In this document: piece after piece, positions 1-11,576 of the stretch
How positions within the stretch are numbered: position 1 is the stretch's first letter
Layout: each line of letters opens with the position of its first letter
Assembly (NCBI GenBank): GCA_022578965.1
Contig: MU400564.1
Span: forward strand, 124,001 to 188,000
DNA length: 64,000 bases
Reading direction: 5' to 3'
DNA from: Xylaria sp. FL1777
Lineage: Eukaryota; Ascomycota; Sordariomycetes; Xylariales; Xylariaceae
The notes under the pieces: generated by a model
Seen by the model: the letters and a program-made list of their open reading frames with translations, nothing else
Database searches by the model: none
Told to the model about the DNA's origin: nothing
Position numbers and translations under genes: made by a program

Positions 1-986
1 GCGTCTTTCGCACCGTGTGCGCCTTACCAGCCTTATCGAGGAAGTCCCACTCGAAGACCTGGTCATTTGCAGGCGGCGGGCCTAGCGTAAGCGTGAGAAT
101 AGCGTGAATCTCACGCATCATTCTTTCTTTCGTTGCTCTCAGAATCTCGACCATTCTCACGGATGTGGACTTTTTAAGTATGATATTCCGCAAGACAAGC
201 GCGTACTCACGCAGTTTGCCTACGATGACGTAGTTGATCGTGCTGCTCGACATCGCATTCCAACTATCCGGATATAGAACTTGTGGAACAAGGCCATACT
301 TCTCAACGAGGTTATAAACCATGTCCCATTGACCACCATCACTGACGGGATCAGCAAGAAGACGCTGCACGAGGCGGCTGTCAAGGTCCTCGCCCGCCGT
401 GTCAATTATATTCTCAAGGAAGTAGTTTGCCTTCTCCAGCTTGTCCCAGAAGAACAGGTATGCCTGCGAGAGCTCAAAGGAGTCAAGGCCATACTTTTGC
501 ATTAGCGCGACACGGAAAACATTGGTACTTGCGAAGAGCCAGCAGCGTCCGGAGGACCTCTGGTTGGTAATCGGCGCGCCTTCGAAGGGGATGCGGACGT
601 TGAATACTTGTTGGTCTACAATCTTAGCCGATCGAGACATCAAGACTTCCTTGGGATTGGCAGTGCTGAGGGCCGAGAGGGCCAGTCTGTATGCAGACAC
701 ACCATGAGTCACGAGTACTAATACAGAGAGACATTACATCGAAGAGGCTGTATCATGCGGCACACCTGTTTTTGGGGTCCTCGAGCAGCTTTGTTTGCCA
801 ATCGTACGTCAGCTGTACAGCCAACCCCTCTGGACTTCGGTAAAGCTTGTCGTCCAAGACAGCTTTCTCGCCGTCGACGTAGACGAAATCATCGCCGGCG
901 TCACTTGGTTCAAACTGGAGTGAGCGGAAGCGGTGGAGGACAGCCATCTCGTTCTCACGCGACGTCTTCGACGGCTGTGCACCCAT
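1..986 (-). CDS. Bleomycin hydrolase (C1-family aminopeptidase), 3' end outside window
   Basis: Cytosolic papain-fold cysteine peptidase of the bleomycin hydrolase/Lap3 family, which trims peptides and inactivates thiol-reactive drugs and homocysteine thiolactone. Two exons are visible: 986..766 and 686..1, joined across a 79-nt intron (765..687, GTGTGC..ACAG). The join gives DPKNR-LALSAL. The active-site block QRSSGRCWLFA is clear, with the catalytic Cys at about residue 122. It is followed by family blocks FELSQAYLFFWDK, DGGQWDM and YPDSWNAM. The active-site His and Asn lie in the missing C-terminal part. I chose ATG 986 (MGAQPSK) because it is the first in-frame ATG; the frame upstream is open but has only non-ATG codons. 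About 302 of the usual 450-500 residues are present. The truncation is the window edge, not a mutation. Confidence 0.92.
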
Positions 987-1917
987 GATGAAGGATGGAG
1001 GAGGGAGGAGGAAGGAGGGAGACAAATGTTTAACTAAGCAATCAGTCGGTCGACCACCTAACGCTTGGATACCTTTCGAAAGCGAGGTTTGTCACGATGG
1101 CGAGGAAGGGAGATTGAGGGGGGTTCGAAGGGGGGCTGAAGACGGTATACAACTCAGGACCTGGCGTTCTAAGTTACCGGAGCTGGAGAAACAGCCAACT
1201 AGCCACAAGCAAGAAACAGAGCGAGCAATACAAAGCTGCGAATGTCCAGGTTTAAGAAGGGCGTCCGTGTCCCCATGACCGGAAACCTACAGTCAAGTAC
1301 TCAGGTACCCAGGTACTGATAACAGCAGCAAACGAGGGGCTGCGGGTGATGATTGGTGCACGCTAGGGGAGGGCTACCCCGTCCGGAGTGCACCTGGAAT
1401 CGTTGATTGGACGGAGCACCTGAGTAAGGAAGTACCTTGGTGGTCAAACTAACTACCTAGGTACATACCTACCTATGCAGGTAGGTAGGTAGGTAGGTAG
1501 AGAGCGAACGCTTATAGGTACTACCTAGTATTCGCAGAGATAGATCTACCGGTACATACGGTATCATCACATGCGCAATTATACTAAACCGGAAGTCAAA
1601 CATTCATGTAGCTTTCCCAAAGTCATGGTTAACGGGGTTCATAATGCCGTTAGACTACTAACAAACAAACTTAACCAAAGCTGCAGGGCCAAGTTGACTT
1701 CCACTAGAGCAAAGGGGTTACCGCACGAAGACGTCCATGATACCAACATTGTATTACCAACGATATACAGAGCTATCTACTTGATATGCTGCCATGAGAC
1801 CGTCCCCCTTTACAAGTCTTCCCTTATTTAAGAAATGTCCGTCGCGCATTGTCCAAGTTCAAATGAGTTTTATGGAGTCCATACATGATCAAAGGCGACA
1901 AGAGAAAATCAGTACAT
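987..1917. other. Intergenic region between bleomycin hydrolase and HEX1
   Basis: Holds the promoter side of the bleomycin hydrolase gene and the 3' UTR side of HEX1; both are read on the minus strand. A GGTA tetranucleotide run of about five copies lies at 1480-1500, next to short TACCTAGGTA-like palindromes (1452-1475). I see no convincing coding frame. Confidence 0.6.
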
Positions 1918-2575
1918 TTACAAGCGAGAGCCGTGGACAACCTTGACATCAACCACAAGCTCGTTACCATTGTCATTGAGGACAAGAACACGGACGCTGC
2001 CGGAGCCCTGGTTGAAGGCGGACGACAGACGAGAGTAGAGTCCAGACTGGTCAATGACAGGTAGTCCGGTCTTGACATCACCAGACTCTGTCATGGCGGT
2101 CACGGAGCCGTTCTGGATGTCAAGCACACGGTACTGCTTGAAGACAGGGCCGAGCATGGTCTGGACAACAACGCTGGGGGCAGGGTTGGAAACGAAGGAA
2201 GACTCCTCATGAAGTTGCTTGCTGAACAAGTCAACACCGAGGTAGCGGTGCTGGCCAGTGGCAGAGGAGGTGGAGATGCGGATGACCTGGCAGGGGCGAC
2301 CCTGGAGCATCAAGATGTCACCCATGCGGATGTGGTGGCAAGGGATAGTGACGGTGTTAGGGATAGAGCTGCTTCCGTTGGAGCGAGGAGCGGACGCAGT
2401 ATGCGTCTCACGAATTACCTCAACTCGCTCACCCTCCGGGTGGAAGATGCGGTCGGCCACCTTGTGCAGGCCATGGCGGAAGGAGTGGTAGTGTCCTAGA
2501 CAAGGCATTGGGTTAGTAGGTGACACCTGAAGACCGCAAGATCATGTACTAACCGTCCTCGTCGTAGTAACCCAT
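1918..2575 (-). CDS. hex1: Woronin body major protein HEX1, canonical isoform
   Basis: HEX1 self-assembles into the crystalline core of Woronin bodies, the peroxisome-derived organelles that plug septal pores after hyphal wounding. Exons 2575..2554 and 2495..1918 are joined over a 58-nt intron (2553..2496), giving 199 aa. The protein begins MGYYDEDGHYHSFRHGL and carries the family core PCHHIRMGDILMLQGRPCQ, then ISTSSATGQHRYLGVDL, then MLGPVFKQYRVLD. These form the eIF5A-like beta-barrel fold known for the family. It ends in Ser-Arg-Leu, a PTS1 peroxisome import signal. The frame stays open far upstream of this ATG into repeat-coding exons (see next entry), so a longer isoform is possible. This ATG is the first one in the inferred spliced transcript as far as the leader can be followed. 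HEX1 is specific to Pezizomycotina. Confidence 0.96.
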
Positions 2576-3745
2576 TTTGGACTTCTGGAAAGCGGAGCTG
2601 TGGCGAGGGTACTCAACGGTTTCTTTGGTGACTTTTACGTCCTTGTAGTAGGAAGGAGTAGCCCTGGGAGTGTCGATTGTTTCCTCTGTAAAGGAGACCT
2701 TGTCGGCGTAGTGAGGAATGTGAGAGGGGGTGTCAACAGTAGCACCAGTCACGGGAACGTGATCGCCGAACTGGGGTCGGTGATGAGTAGGAGTGTCAAC
2801 GGTGGTGCCGGTGACGCGAATCTCGTCTCTGTAGACTGAGGGCTGAACTCGAGCGCGGTATTCGCGTTCGATACGGTCAATGGCAGAGTAATGGGGTTTG
2901 TGCTTGTAATCGACCTGAACGGAAGACTCAGAGTAGTTGGATGGTGCGTATTGAGGCTGAGGTTGGGGGCGAGAAGCCTGAGTGTATGTGTTTTGAGTCT
3001 CGTGAAAGACGTTGACGTTGGCAGGTCTGTGGCTGAAGAAGGTCAGACAAGATGCTTTCGAATGGAAGGTTTGTTTACATGGGCTCAAGCGAGGTTATTG
3101 GTAACAGTAAAAAGGAAATTTGCTTGCAAGGGTCCAGGATGGGTCGAGCCCATCCATGGTTCGTGCTCAATTTGACAGTGCGAAGAAAGCTGGGTTGACC
3201 ACGTCACTTGATCTTGGCGGATAATTCCGCCTTTCTCACCCCCTGAAGCCCCCTTCTGCTCGTTTCTTTCGCGCTCGATCCAATTCGCGGCTCTCAATCA
3301 ACACGAGTCGCGGAAAGGAAAATAACGAGGCCATGTAGTTGTAAACATCATAACTGAAAGAAAATAATAGAACTCACCTGTGTTCCTCGTAGTACTCGTG
3401 GTGGACACCGGGACGGCGGTAACGTTCTTCTTCACGTGTAATACGGACCTCTTCTTCACTGTAGCGCTCCTGTCGTCGTCGCGGAGGCAGCTGAGCAGAG
3501 GCGGAGATAGAAGAGTATTGACCTTCCCGTCCGGCTTTCTCGGGTTTGGCGGGAAGTTTGATCTCAAGCTCTTCGTGAGTCTCGGTAGTCTTTGTTTCAG
3601 CCGAAGCCTCGGCGGCTTCCTTGTAGGTACGGGGGAAGATGCTGAAGGGCACGGGAACGCGGGCTTCAAAGTCCAGGTTGACGACCTTTACGGCGCAAGG
3701 ATCCTCTTCCCGACAACCTTTCGAACTGAACGAACGAAAGGAAGA
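2576..3745 (-). other. In-frame, AUG-free upstream extension of HEX1
   Basis: Two exon-like segments, 3745..3378 and 3026..2576, flank an intron 3377..3027 (donor GTGAGT). Together they give 273 sense codons in frame with the HEX1 ATG. The peptide has at least four imperfect copies of a unit of about 20 residues with core VTG-TVDTP: IRVTGTTVDTP, VPVTGATVDTP, VSFTEETIDTP and VKVTKETVEYP. A charged Glu/Arg-rich stretch precedes them. An in-frame TGA lies at 3748..3746. Neither segment contains an ATG in any of the three frames. N-terminally extended HEX1 forms from alternative splicing are reported in other fungi, so coding use is likely. A start codon could still lie in an upstream exon I cannot place. 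Confidence 0.65.
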
Positions 3746-6589
3746 TCAAGAAGATTCCTCTTGCTCTTCTTTCTGAAATATCTGAAAGAAAAGAAGGGAG
3801 ATGAAGAAGCAGCGGTAACAATCGCTCACTTCTAGACTCGATTCTTTCTGGCAGATGCAACTGAAATAGAAGAGCGGACACGGGTTGGGTAGAGAGGGTG
3901 GTTGGGCTGGGTGGAAAAGATCAATTGGGAGAAAAGGAGGTGAAGTGACAGAGGCGGCTATTGGCGAGAAAGAAATAGGAACGGGTGCAGTCTGCGCCTG
4001 GGGTGTGCAGGCGTGCTGGGGCCGGCCTGGGTTGGCTGGGTTGGCTGGGGTTGCAAGGGAGTTGTTATGAGCGGATGCTGTGGCAGCTGAATCGCAGGGG
4101 TTGTATGGTGTCGTTTTGTTTACATGGGTGGGCCTCCGCTGGTGGTCTGTTTATTTCGGCCTCAAAGGGGCTAGATCATCCCATAGCGCCGCTAAGCCAG
4201 CCTCCCTCTAATAACGACTCTACACAGTGATATACTACCTGGGCATACTACGCGTGAGGTACCTAGTATACTGCCGTATACTAAAACTGGATTTTCTCCA
4301 CTCAAAGTAATACCCCAACCACCGCGGCCGATACTTTTCAGCTGCCTTGAAGCAACGCGTACTCCGTATGGGTGTACTGTACCTAGTATAGATTGCGCTC
4401 AGTAGCCTGGCTTTTCCCTATTGCACAGATACTACCTAGGTAATTGGCTACTCACTGATCGGAAAGCCTCCCCGACTTAGATTTCCGGGACACTACTGGC
4501 TACCTTTGCCCTAGATGGTGTACAGTAGTACGTGTAAGAGGTAGTATTGTACGCAGTACACAGGTAGAGCAAAAGCTACCGTGTAGTTATAATGCACTAC
4601 TGTACGTGGTAGTACAGTACACACTACCATATTTCTACTGCAGACTATTGCGACGCCAATGTAAACGATTGCAACTATAACGAGTGACAGTTACAGTAGA
4701 GGCGTTTGGTTGGCGCCAAAGCAGCTCTGCGCGAATGAGACTTGAGTACTCAGCACCGGCGCGGATGATACCTAGTAGGAGGCTGGGCCAGTGGTAGAAA
4801 CATTAAATGTGACGAAAAACCGCAATTGGCGTTTATCGGAGATCTATACCCAAATCGTACTGTATACACCAACTATGAATGAATAATGCGTGGCTGGATG
4901 TCCTTGCTTGCACCACCACCCAGCCCCTTTTGCATCAAGATGGCTGGGGAATACCCACGCGTATGTATGTACATGTGCCAATCCCCAGAGCTAACGTACC
5001 ATGTACATCGTAGGGCATTAGGATACCAACTGCCTTGCTGACATGCTGCAGTATGTCGTGAAGCATTGCCTACATACGCAGTATCAGTACTATGTATTCT
5101 ACGCTACAGCATACCTAATTTGTAACATCGTGGTTCGCTGTCATTGGGTTGTGTACCAGCACCATGCAAGCCTATCGGTATGTTTCTGTGTGGTTATAAG
5201 CTGAACCCTGCTGTCTCATCGACACTGTGCGTGAGTAGGATTCTAGTCTTACTATACAGTATGTACGGGCTCAAAGGGTGCTACGCGCGTATTACTTAGT
5301 GTGCCTACACGTATTTAACCTATCTCTTCCTGCTACATACTAGTCCCTCATCTACACACAGAATGATGGCATTCAATTCAACATGACCTCGGATGTCTAG
5401 TCTTCAACTGTCTGGCCAGCTTCAATCACCTCGGTCTACCGGTATCCCGGCTCCAGCAAAGCATTACAAGCAACATGATCCCTGCAGTTGGAGCTTTCAG
5501 GTTCCCCTGATCGCCAGACCCGCCCGTTACCATGACAACATCTGTCCGGACACGCGCTACTGTTCGCGACCCATTGCGGAGAAATGTCATTTCACAATTT
5601 GATGGTCGGCACAACCAAGTCAGTGGCGTCACATGTCGAATACCAATTCCAATGATCTAGAATAGCCGGGCACTTCTAACAATTGGCAACCTTGAAACAT
5701 TAGATAAGCTCACTTCGTTGCGTTTACTAGAATCTACGTAGTAAATAGACAGCGGCGACAAGTCAGGATATAGACCGTGACATCAATTGTCCTGTAACTC
5801 GAGTCTGAAGCTCCTCGATCAATTCAAATATCGTTTCCCCTGCTCCACCCGCCCTACTGCGTAGAGAAGATTCTACTCGACTGGATGCGGAGCATGATTA
5901 CAGATTTAGGAATTTCTATGCCTAGATGTATAGGTACTTCGCTGCTTTAAGTGTCGGAACTCTTGTCTCGCTAAGCAACTTTTGGACGATCTTAGCAGCA
6001 CAAACAAAGGCAAACGTTAAGTTAAAGGTATAGATAGTACTATACAAGTAAGAGTTAGACTGCGACGACAGATGACCTAGAAACTCTAGTCTCGTTAATT
6101 CTCTAGCAATTCCAGTGTCTAAAACCAGTTAAATCAACCCGGCTTGCCAAAATCAAGGCTACATCTACGGAACGCGTCACTCAACTAACACTTACACTTT
6201 ACCTACGAACAATAGCTGAGGGTATAAAGCGAGCTGGAAGCAAACCAATGCTTGCTATAAAATACGACTATATTAAATTGTAATAATCTCGTTGACATTC
6301 TCGCATGTCGCAAGTCATGCATTCCAACTGAATACTACGCTTTTGCCTCGCGATCCAAGGCTCCCAGGGCTGTCCTCGACGGCCACTACCACGCCTTATT
6401 AAACAACCGCCTACCAAAACACAATTAGGGACCAGTCAAGTATGTAAGGGATGGTTTGTATAGGATTTGATAAGCAGTTTGCTAGATATCCTCATTTTAA
6501 TACTTTAACGGCGAGTTTTATCTGTAGAATCAGCAACTTATCCTAGGCCAACCCTTTGCTTAGAACACTCTCAAAGTATCTCGGGCGTC
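3746..6589. other. Long intergenic region (HEX1 promoter and gene-free DNA)
   Basis: The part near 3750-4230 is pyrimidine-rich on the minus strand with acceptor-like CAG sites, and probably holds HEX1 leader exons or introns and the promoter. From about 4240 to 6500 there are many stop codons in all frames and many short GTAC/TACC palindromes. One is a perfect 8-bp inverted repeat at 4598-4619. No protein, tRNA or transposon signature was recognised. Confidence 0.5.
4598..4619. repeat. Perfect inverted repeat, 8-bp arms
   Basis: The arms TACTGTAC (4598-4605) and GTACAGTA (4612-4619) flank a 6-nt loop. The surrounding 4500-4640 carries several more GTAC-containing imperfect copies. Confidence 0.8.
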
Positions 6590-7303
6590 ATGAAGCTCCT
6601 CACCAGTACTACTCTCAATATATGTTTCGGTAGCGCACTCGCAAGCAAGGTTTTTTATCCTAAGATTCAGCACTCTTCCCACTCATTCGATGAGAGTTGT
6701 GATCATATTACCATCTACACAGGCGGGGAGGAAATTGCCTCACTTGAGTCGGATTGTTGGGGCTTCCATGAGAAATATGGCCATTTAAGACGGTTTGAGA
6801 CTAAAATGGACCTCAACCAGTAAGTCCACGTCTCTGAGTCTCTCACTGTAGCTGGGTTTAACACTCGTTGTTATGTCACGGTGTGAATCTTGGAATCTTT
6901 TCTTAGAAAAGATGCATTCTGACGGCTAAGCTTCATACACTCACTCATCGTCATTTCTGTTCTTTCCCAGCTAAAGCATTCGTAGCTGCATCGCGAATAT
7001 ACATGGTTCCCTGATCGGCGCCGCGGAAGGACACTTTACGAAAACCTGTACAGACATAAAGATTCAACAGGGTTCATACCACCGTCTTGTAACTTTGACT
7101 GCAAGGTGTAAAACGTCGAAGGGCACAGTTGATGCTTCCATCGACCTAGGTACGTAGACCTACCCTAACATTAGGAATAGGTATAGAGGCTTCTATAATC
7201 ATGGTTGAGCGTTCTGACACTGGCTCGTTAATTAGGGGATATCATTGACAACGACAACGGTGTACTTTCTTGTTTTGGCATTCCTGGAGTACCAGGAATA
7301 TAG
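6590..7303 (+). CDS. Secreted cyanovirin-N homolog (CVNH) lectin
   Basis: Three exons, 6590..6819, 6986..7149 and 7236..7303, give a 153-residue protein. Introns are 6820..6985 (GTAAGT..GTAG) and 7150..7235 (GTACGT..TTAG). A signal peptide is likely (MKLLTSTTLNICFGSALAS). The mature part fits the CVNH pattern of two tandem half-domains: FDESCDHITIY, then LESDCW, then MDLNHCIANIHGSL. The second half has GHFTKTCTDIKI, LTARCKT, then SIDLGDIIDNDNGVLSC. The exon 2 acceptor at 6985 was chosen because it alone restores the family block DLNHCI. The acceptor at 6970 gives an immediate stop, and the one at 6976 puts extra residues before the Cys. CVNH proteins bind mannose-type glycans; the ligand here is unknown. 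The gene stands alone between large non-coding stretches. Confidence 0.8.
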
Positions 7304-7757
7304 AGGTGGTGATGACGTGGCAAAGGAGCTTCTTAGGAATAAGTAACATGCAGATATCTAGCTAATATAGCTTATTTCTTATTTCTCATTATTGATATAA
7401 ACTCTTGTCATGAAATACTTCTCATCTCAAATGGATCATTAATAATCCTCTTGAGGCAGCTAGCAGCGCTTAGTACCTATGCTACCTAGGTAGGTAAGTA
7501 CTTATATGTACTTATGAATCACTCGGTGAGTTGAGCGTTATGTTGGATGACGTCAGCTGTCTAGCTCTGGTTCTACCCAATCACTGGATGTCTGCCCCAC
7601 CAATCCGACATTCCACTGCTGCCGACTCTTGGCATCCCAGAACCCCACGTCCGGTCTCGTCGCAGACCAAAAAGATGCCGGCCGTCGACTGGATGTTTCA
7701 CTGGCGTTGTGGCATCATACCAAGCGGAGGAAACAGCCGAGCGAGAGAGCCGACAAA
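7304..7757. other. Intergenic region upstream of Rqc2/Tae2
   Basis: The 3' flank of the CVNH gene and promoter of the next gene. It has a TACCTAGGTA tract near 7480-7500. An open stretch at 7531-7761 overlaps the next start and has no recognisable protein. Confidence 0.5.
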
Positions 7758-10700
7758 ATGAAGCAGAGATTCTCTTCCCTTGACGTCAAGGTATGAATGA
7801 AAACTCCCTACCAACGTCCCACCAACGTCCAACCAACTCCCTATGTCGCATCTCGCCCCTCGTACACTTGGCAAGCCGCAATGCGAACAAGTTACGGCAA
7901 TTTAAGGAGGTAGATAACTAACTCACGACCCCTTTTCTCTGCTGCAGGTCATCGCCCACGAGCTTTCCGCAAGCCTCGTCTCTTTGCGCCTGTCCAACAT
8001 CTACGATCTGTCGTCCAAGATCCTCCTGTTCAAGTTCGCCAAGCCCGACAACAAGAAACAGCTCCTCGTCGACTCCGGCTTCCGCTGTCATTTGACCGAA
8101 TTCGCACGCACCACTGCTGCATCCCCGTCAGTTTTCGTGCAGAAGCTGCGCAAGGCCCTGAAGACCCGACGTCTCACCGCCGTCTCCCAGATAGGGACCG
8201 ACCGCATAATAGAATTCCAATTCAGCGACGGGCTGTATAGGATATACCTCGAGTTCTTCGCCGGTGGTAACGTCATCTTGACTGATAACGAGCTGAAGAT
8301 CCTGACTCTGCTGCGCAATGTATCCGAAGGCGAAGGCCAAGAGCCACAGCGCGCGGGTCTGACGTACTCGCTGGAGAATAGGCAGAACTATGGCGGCATC
8401 CCACCACTTACCAAGGGTCGCCTGCAAGAAGCTCTTCAGACCATCGTCGAGAGAAATGCCGCGTCAGCCATGGCTGCCAAAAAGACCAAGAAGAAATCAG
8501 GAGATGCGTTGAGGAAAGGGCTGGCCGTTACAATAAATGAGCTCCCTCCGGTATTGCTGGATCATGCCATGAAGGTTACCGGTTTTGATTCTACTGTACA
8601 GCCAGCAGCTGTCCGAGACAACGAAGCATTGGTAGACCAGCTCCTTCTGTCGCTCAAAGCAGGCCGAGATCTCGTAGAGGATATAACCAGTTCGGACACG
8701 TGTAAGGGTTACATATTTGCGAAAAGGCAACCAGGAGCCGAAGAACCGCCAGACGGGTCCACTCAAGGCGAACAACCACCAAGGAAGGGCTTGCTATATG
8801 AAGATTTCCACCCCTTCTTGCCCCGCCAGTTTGAGGAGGACCCGGCATACGTCGTCCTCGATTTTGACAGCTTCGATAAGACGGTAGATGAATTTTTTTC
8901 GTCTATCGAGGGACAGAAGCTGGAGTCGCGTTTGACTGAACGGGAGGCTGCTGCTAGACGAAAACTGGAGGCCGCCAAGGCTGACCAGGCAAAGCGAATC
9001 GAGGGCTTACAAGCAGTCCAGACTATGAACGTCCGCAAAGCAAATGCCATAGAAGCCAACATTGAAAGAGTGCAAGAGGCTATGGATGCTGTGAATGGGC
9101 TAATATACCAGGGTATGGACTGGGAAGATATTGGGAAATTGATCGATAGGGAGAGACGGCTAAATAATCCTGTAGCGGCCATCATTACACTCCCTCTTAA
9201 GCTTCACGAGAACACTATTACAGTTTTACTCGGTGAAGCTGAGGAAGACGAAGACGAAGATGAAGCATACGAAACGGACTCTTCTGAGGATTCCGATAGT
9301 GGGTTTGGCGGAAGCGCCGGACATTCCAGTGTGAAGAACCAGAACAGGCGACTGGCTGTGGATATCAATCTGGGCATATCCCCGTACAGTAACGCTCGAG
9401 AGTATTATGACGAAAGGAGGGTAGCCGCGGTTAAAGAAGAGAAAACTAAGCAGCAGTCCGAGATAGCCCTTAAAAGCGCTGGCCAAAAGATCGAAGCCGA
9501 GTTGAGAAAGGGGCTGAAACAGGAAAAGCCGGTCCTTCAGCCTATCCGCCGGCAAATGTGGTTTGAGAAATTCATTTGGTTCTTGTCCACCGATGGTTAC
9601 CTAGTGCTCGGCGGTAAGGATGCTCAACAGAATGAGTTACTTTATAGACGATACTTGAAAAAGGGAGATATCTATGTTCATGCCGATCTTCACGGTGCAG
9701 CGAGTGTTATCATCAAGAATAATCCGAATACGCCTGACGCTCCGATACCTCCTTCAACATTATCGCAGGCCGGGTCTCTTTCCGTCTGTTCCTCTTCTGC
9801 TTGGGATTCGAAAGCTTCTATGTCTGCTTGGTGGGTCACAACTGATCAAGTGTCGAAATCCGCACCGACAGGAGAATTTCTGCCTACGGGATCCTTCATG
9901 GTTCGCGGAAAGAAGAACTTCTTACCTGCGTCTCAACTTATCATGGGTTTTGCTTTGATGTTCAAGGTTAGCGAGGAGAGTAAGGCTAAACATGTTAAGC
10001 ATCGCCTCTATGATACACCTGTACGGTCTGAAACCCCACAAGAAGCTCCGTCTGCGTCTACCGACATTAAACTTTCTGATATTGCTGCCCCTCAAGGAGA
10101 TGGGTCACATGCGGAAAGCGATTCCGAAGAAAGCGTTGCCGAAGAGGATTCGAACCCGAGAGAAAACCCTCTCCAGTCCTTCGGAGAAAATAGGGGGGAT
10201 GGTGGGTACCTGAACACTATAGAAGAGGCGGAACCATCGGAACAGATGGGTCAGTTGGCTATTGACGAGGAGTCTGCGGCCTCAAAATCTCCTCAGCCGA
10301 ATCAGGATCCAGAACACGACGAGCAGGTCATGGAATACGACGACGTTGCGACCGAAGCAGATACATTGCCAACAAGCAACACAAATCAAAACTCTTCGTC
10401 CATCAACAGCCAATCCACTCAGCCTAAAAAGAAGGAGCGGCAGGCAAAGCGAGGGCAGCGCGCCAAGGCAAAGAAAATTGCCGCCAAGTATAAAGACCAG
10501 GACGAGGAAGATCGCGCCGCTATAGAAGCACTGATTGGGGCATCGGCTGGCAAGCAACGGGCAGAAGCCGAGGCAAAAGCCAAAGCAGAGCGTGAAGCCG
10601 CTTTGGAAGCGGCGCGAGAACGCCGCCGCGCCCAGCATCGGCGGCAACAGCGCGAAACAGCTGAGCACGAGGAAGTGCGCAAGGTCATGCTGGACGAAGG

Positions 10701-11139
10701 CATCGAGATGCTCGACCCAGACGAGGTTGCCAATCTCTCGCCGCTTGACGCTATCATCGGCACTCCCCTCCCAGGCGACGAGATCCTCGAGGTTGTGGCA
10801 CTATGTGCGCCATATACCGCACTCAATCGCTGCAAGTACAAGGTTAAACTACAGCCCGGGACCCAGAAGAAGGGGAAGGCCGTCAAGGAGATCCTGGAGG
10901 GTTGGAAAGCCGCTTCAAACAAGAAGGGAGTTATTGACGAGACGAGCACTGATAAAGAACGCATGTGGCCTCGTGAAGTTGACCTTATCAAAGCCATCAA
11001 ACCCGAGGATGTCATCAATACCGTGCCTCTCAAGAGCTTAAAGGTCATGTCGAGTGGGGGCGCTAGTGGAAGCGGTGGTGGAGGGGGCGGTGGGCAAGGA
11101 AAGGGAAAGGGAGGTGGTAAGGGTGGAAAGAAGAAATAA
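7758..11139 (+). CDS. Ribosome quality control complex subunit 2 (NEMF/Tae2 family)
   Basis: Rqc2 binds the 60S subunit with a trapped peptidyl-tRNA, recruits the ligase Ltn1 and, in yeast, adds C-terminal Ala/Thr (CAT) tails. A 33-nt first exon (7758..7790, MKQRFSSLDVK) is joined to 7948..11139 over a 157-nt intron, giving 1,074 aa. The first exon matches the conserved family start and puts VIAHELSASLVSLRL directly after it. Regions in order: NFACT-N (about 1-230); a coiled-coil region (about 310-400); an acidic loop (EDEDEDEAYETDSSEDSDS); NFACT-R near 545-650 (MWFEKFIWFLSTDGYLVLGG, then KKGDIYVHADLHGA); a charged low-complexity linker; and NFACT-C near 940-1040 (LPGDEILEVVALCAPY). The protein ends in a Gly/Lys-rich tail. 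No truncation or frameshift is seen. Confidence 0.95.
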
Positions 11140-11576
11140 TGTCTCATATCTTCTAAATCTACCTGCATTCAAGGCGTTATGCATCCTGGTCATATTGGCT
11201 ATTATAAAAGTAACTTTAGGAACTAGTAGGAATTGTATGTCTGCGTTTAGTAGTCTAACTGAGATTCATCAATATATTTAAGATTACATCAGGGCCATGT
11301 CCTCGAGGGAAACCTGTGGCTTATAACTGCGGGACAAATAAACCGAGATGTACAAGTTTATATATATGTATTCAATCTAGTTATATAATATTTGACCTTA
11401 ATGAAAAAGAGTACGAAAAAAGGAGACATTACGCTGCTATCTGGTAGTATATAAACGCGTATACGCGAACCGAACTCACTCGGATGATACGAAAGACACA
11501 CTTTAACAACCCCACTAACTTTTTAATCTACGGGTTGACTTGACTTTTTTTTGTTTTCACTCGTTTACGCATTCAC
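11140..11576. other. Convergent intergenic region
   Basis: AT-rich 3' flanks of Rqc2 (+) and the Cys-rich gene (-). Nothing else recognised. Confidence 0.5.

Noticed and set aside
10419..11168. 249-codon frame on the minus strand over the end of Rqc2
   Set aside because: Antisense shadow of a strongly conserved gene; it is Ser/Ala/Arg low complexity mirroring the Lys/Glu-rich coding strand.
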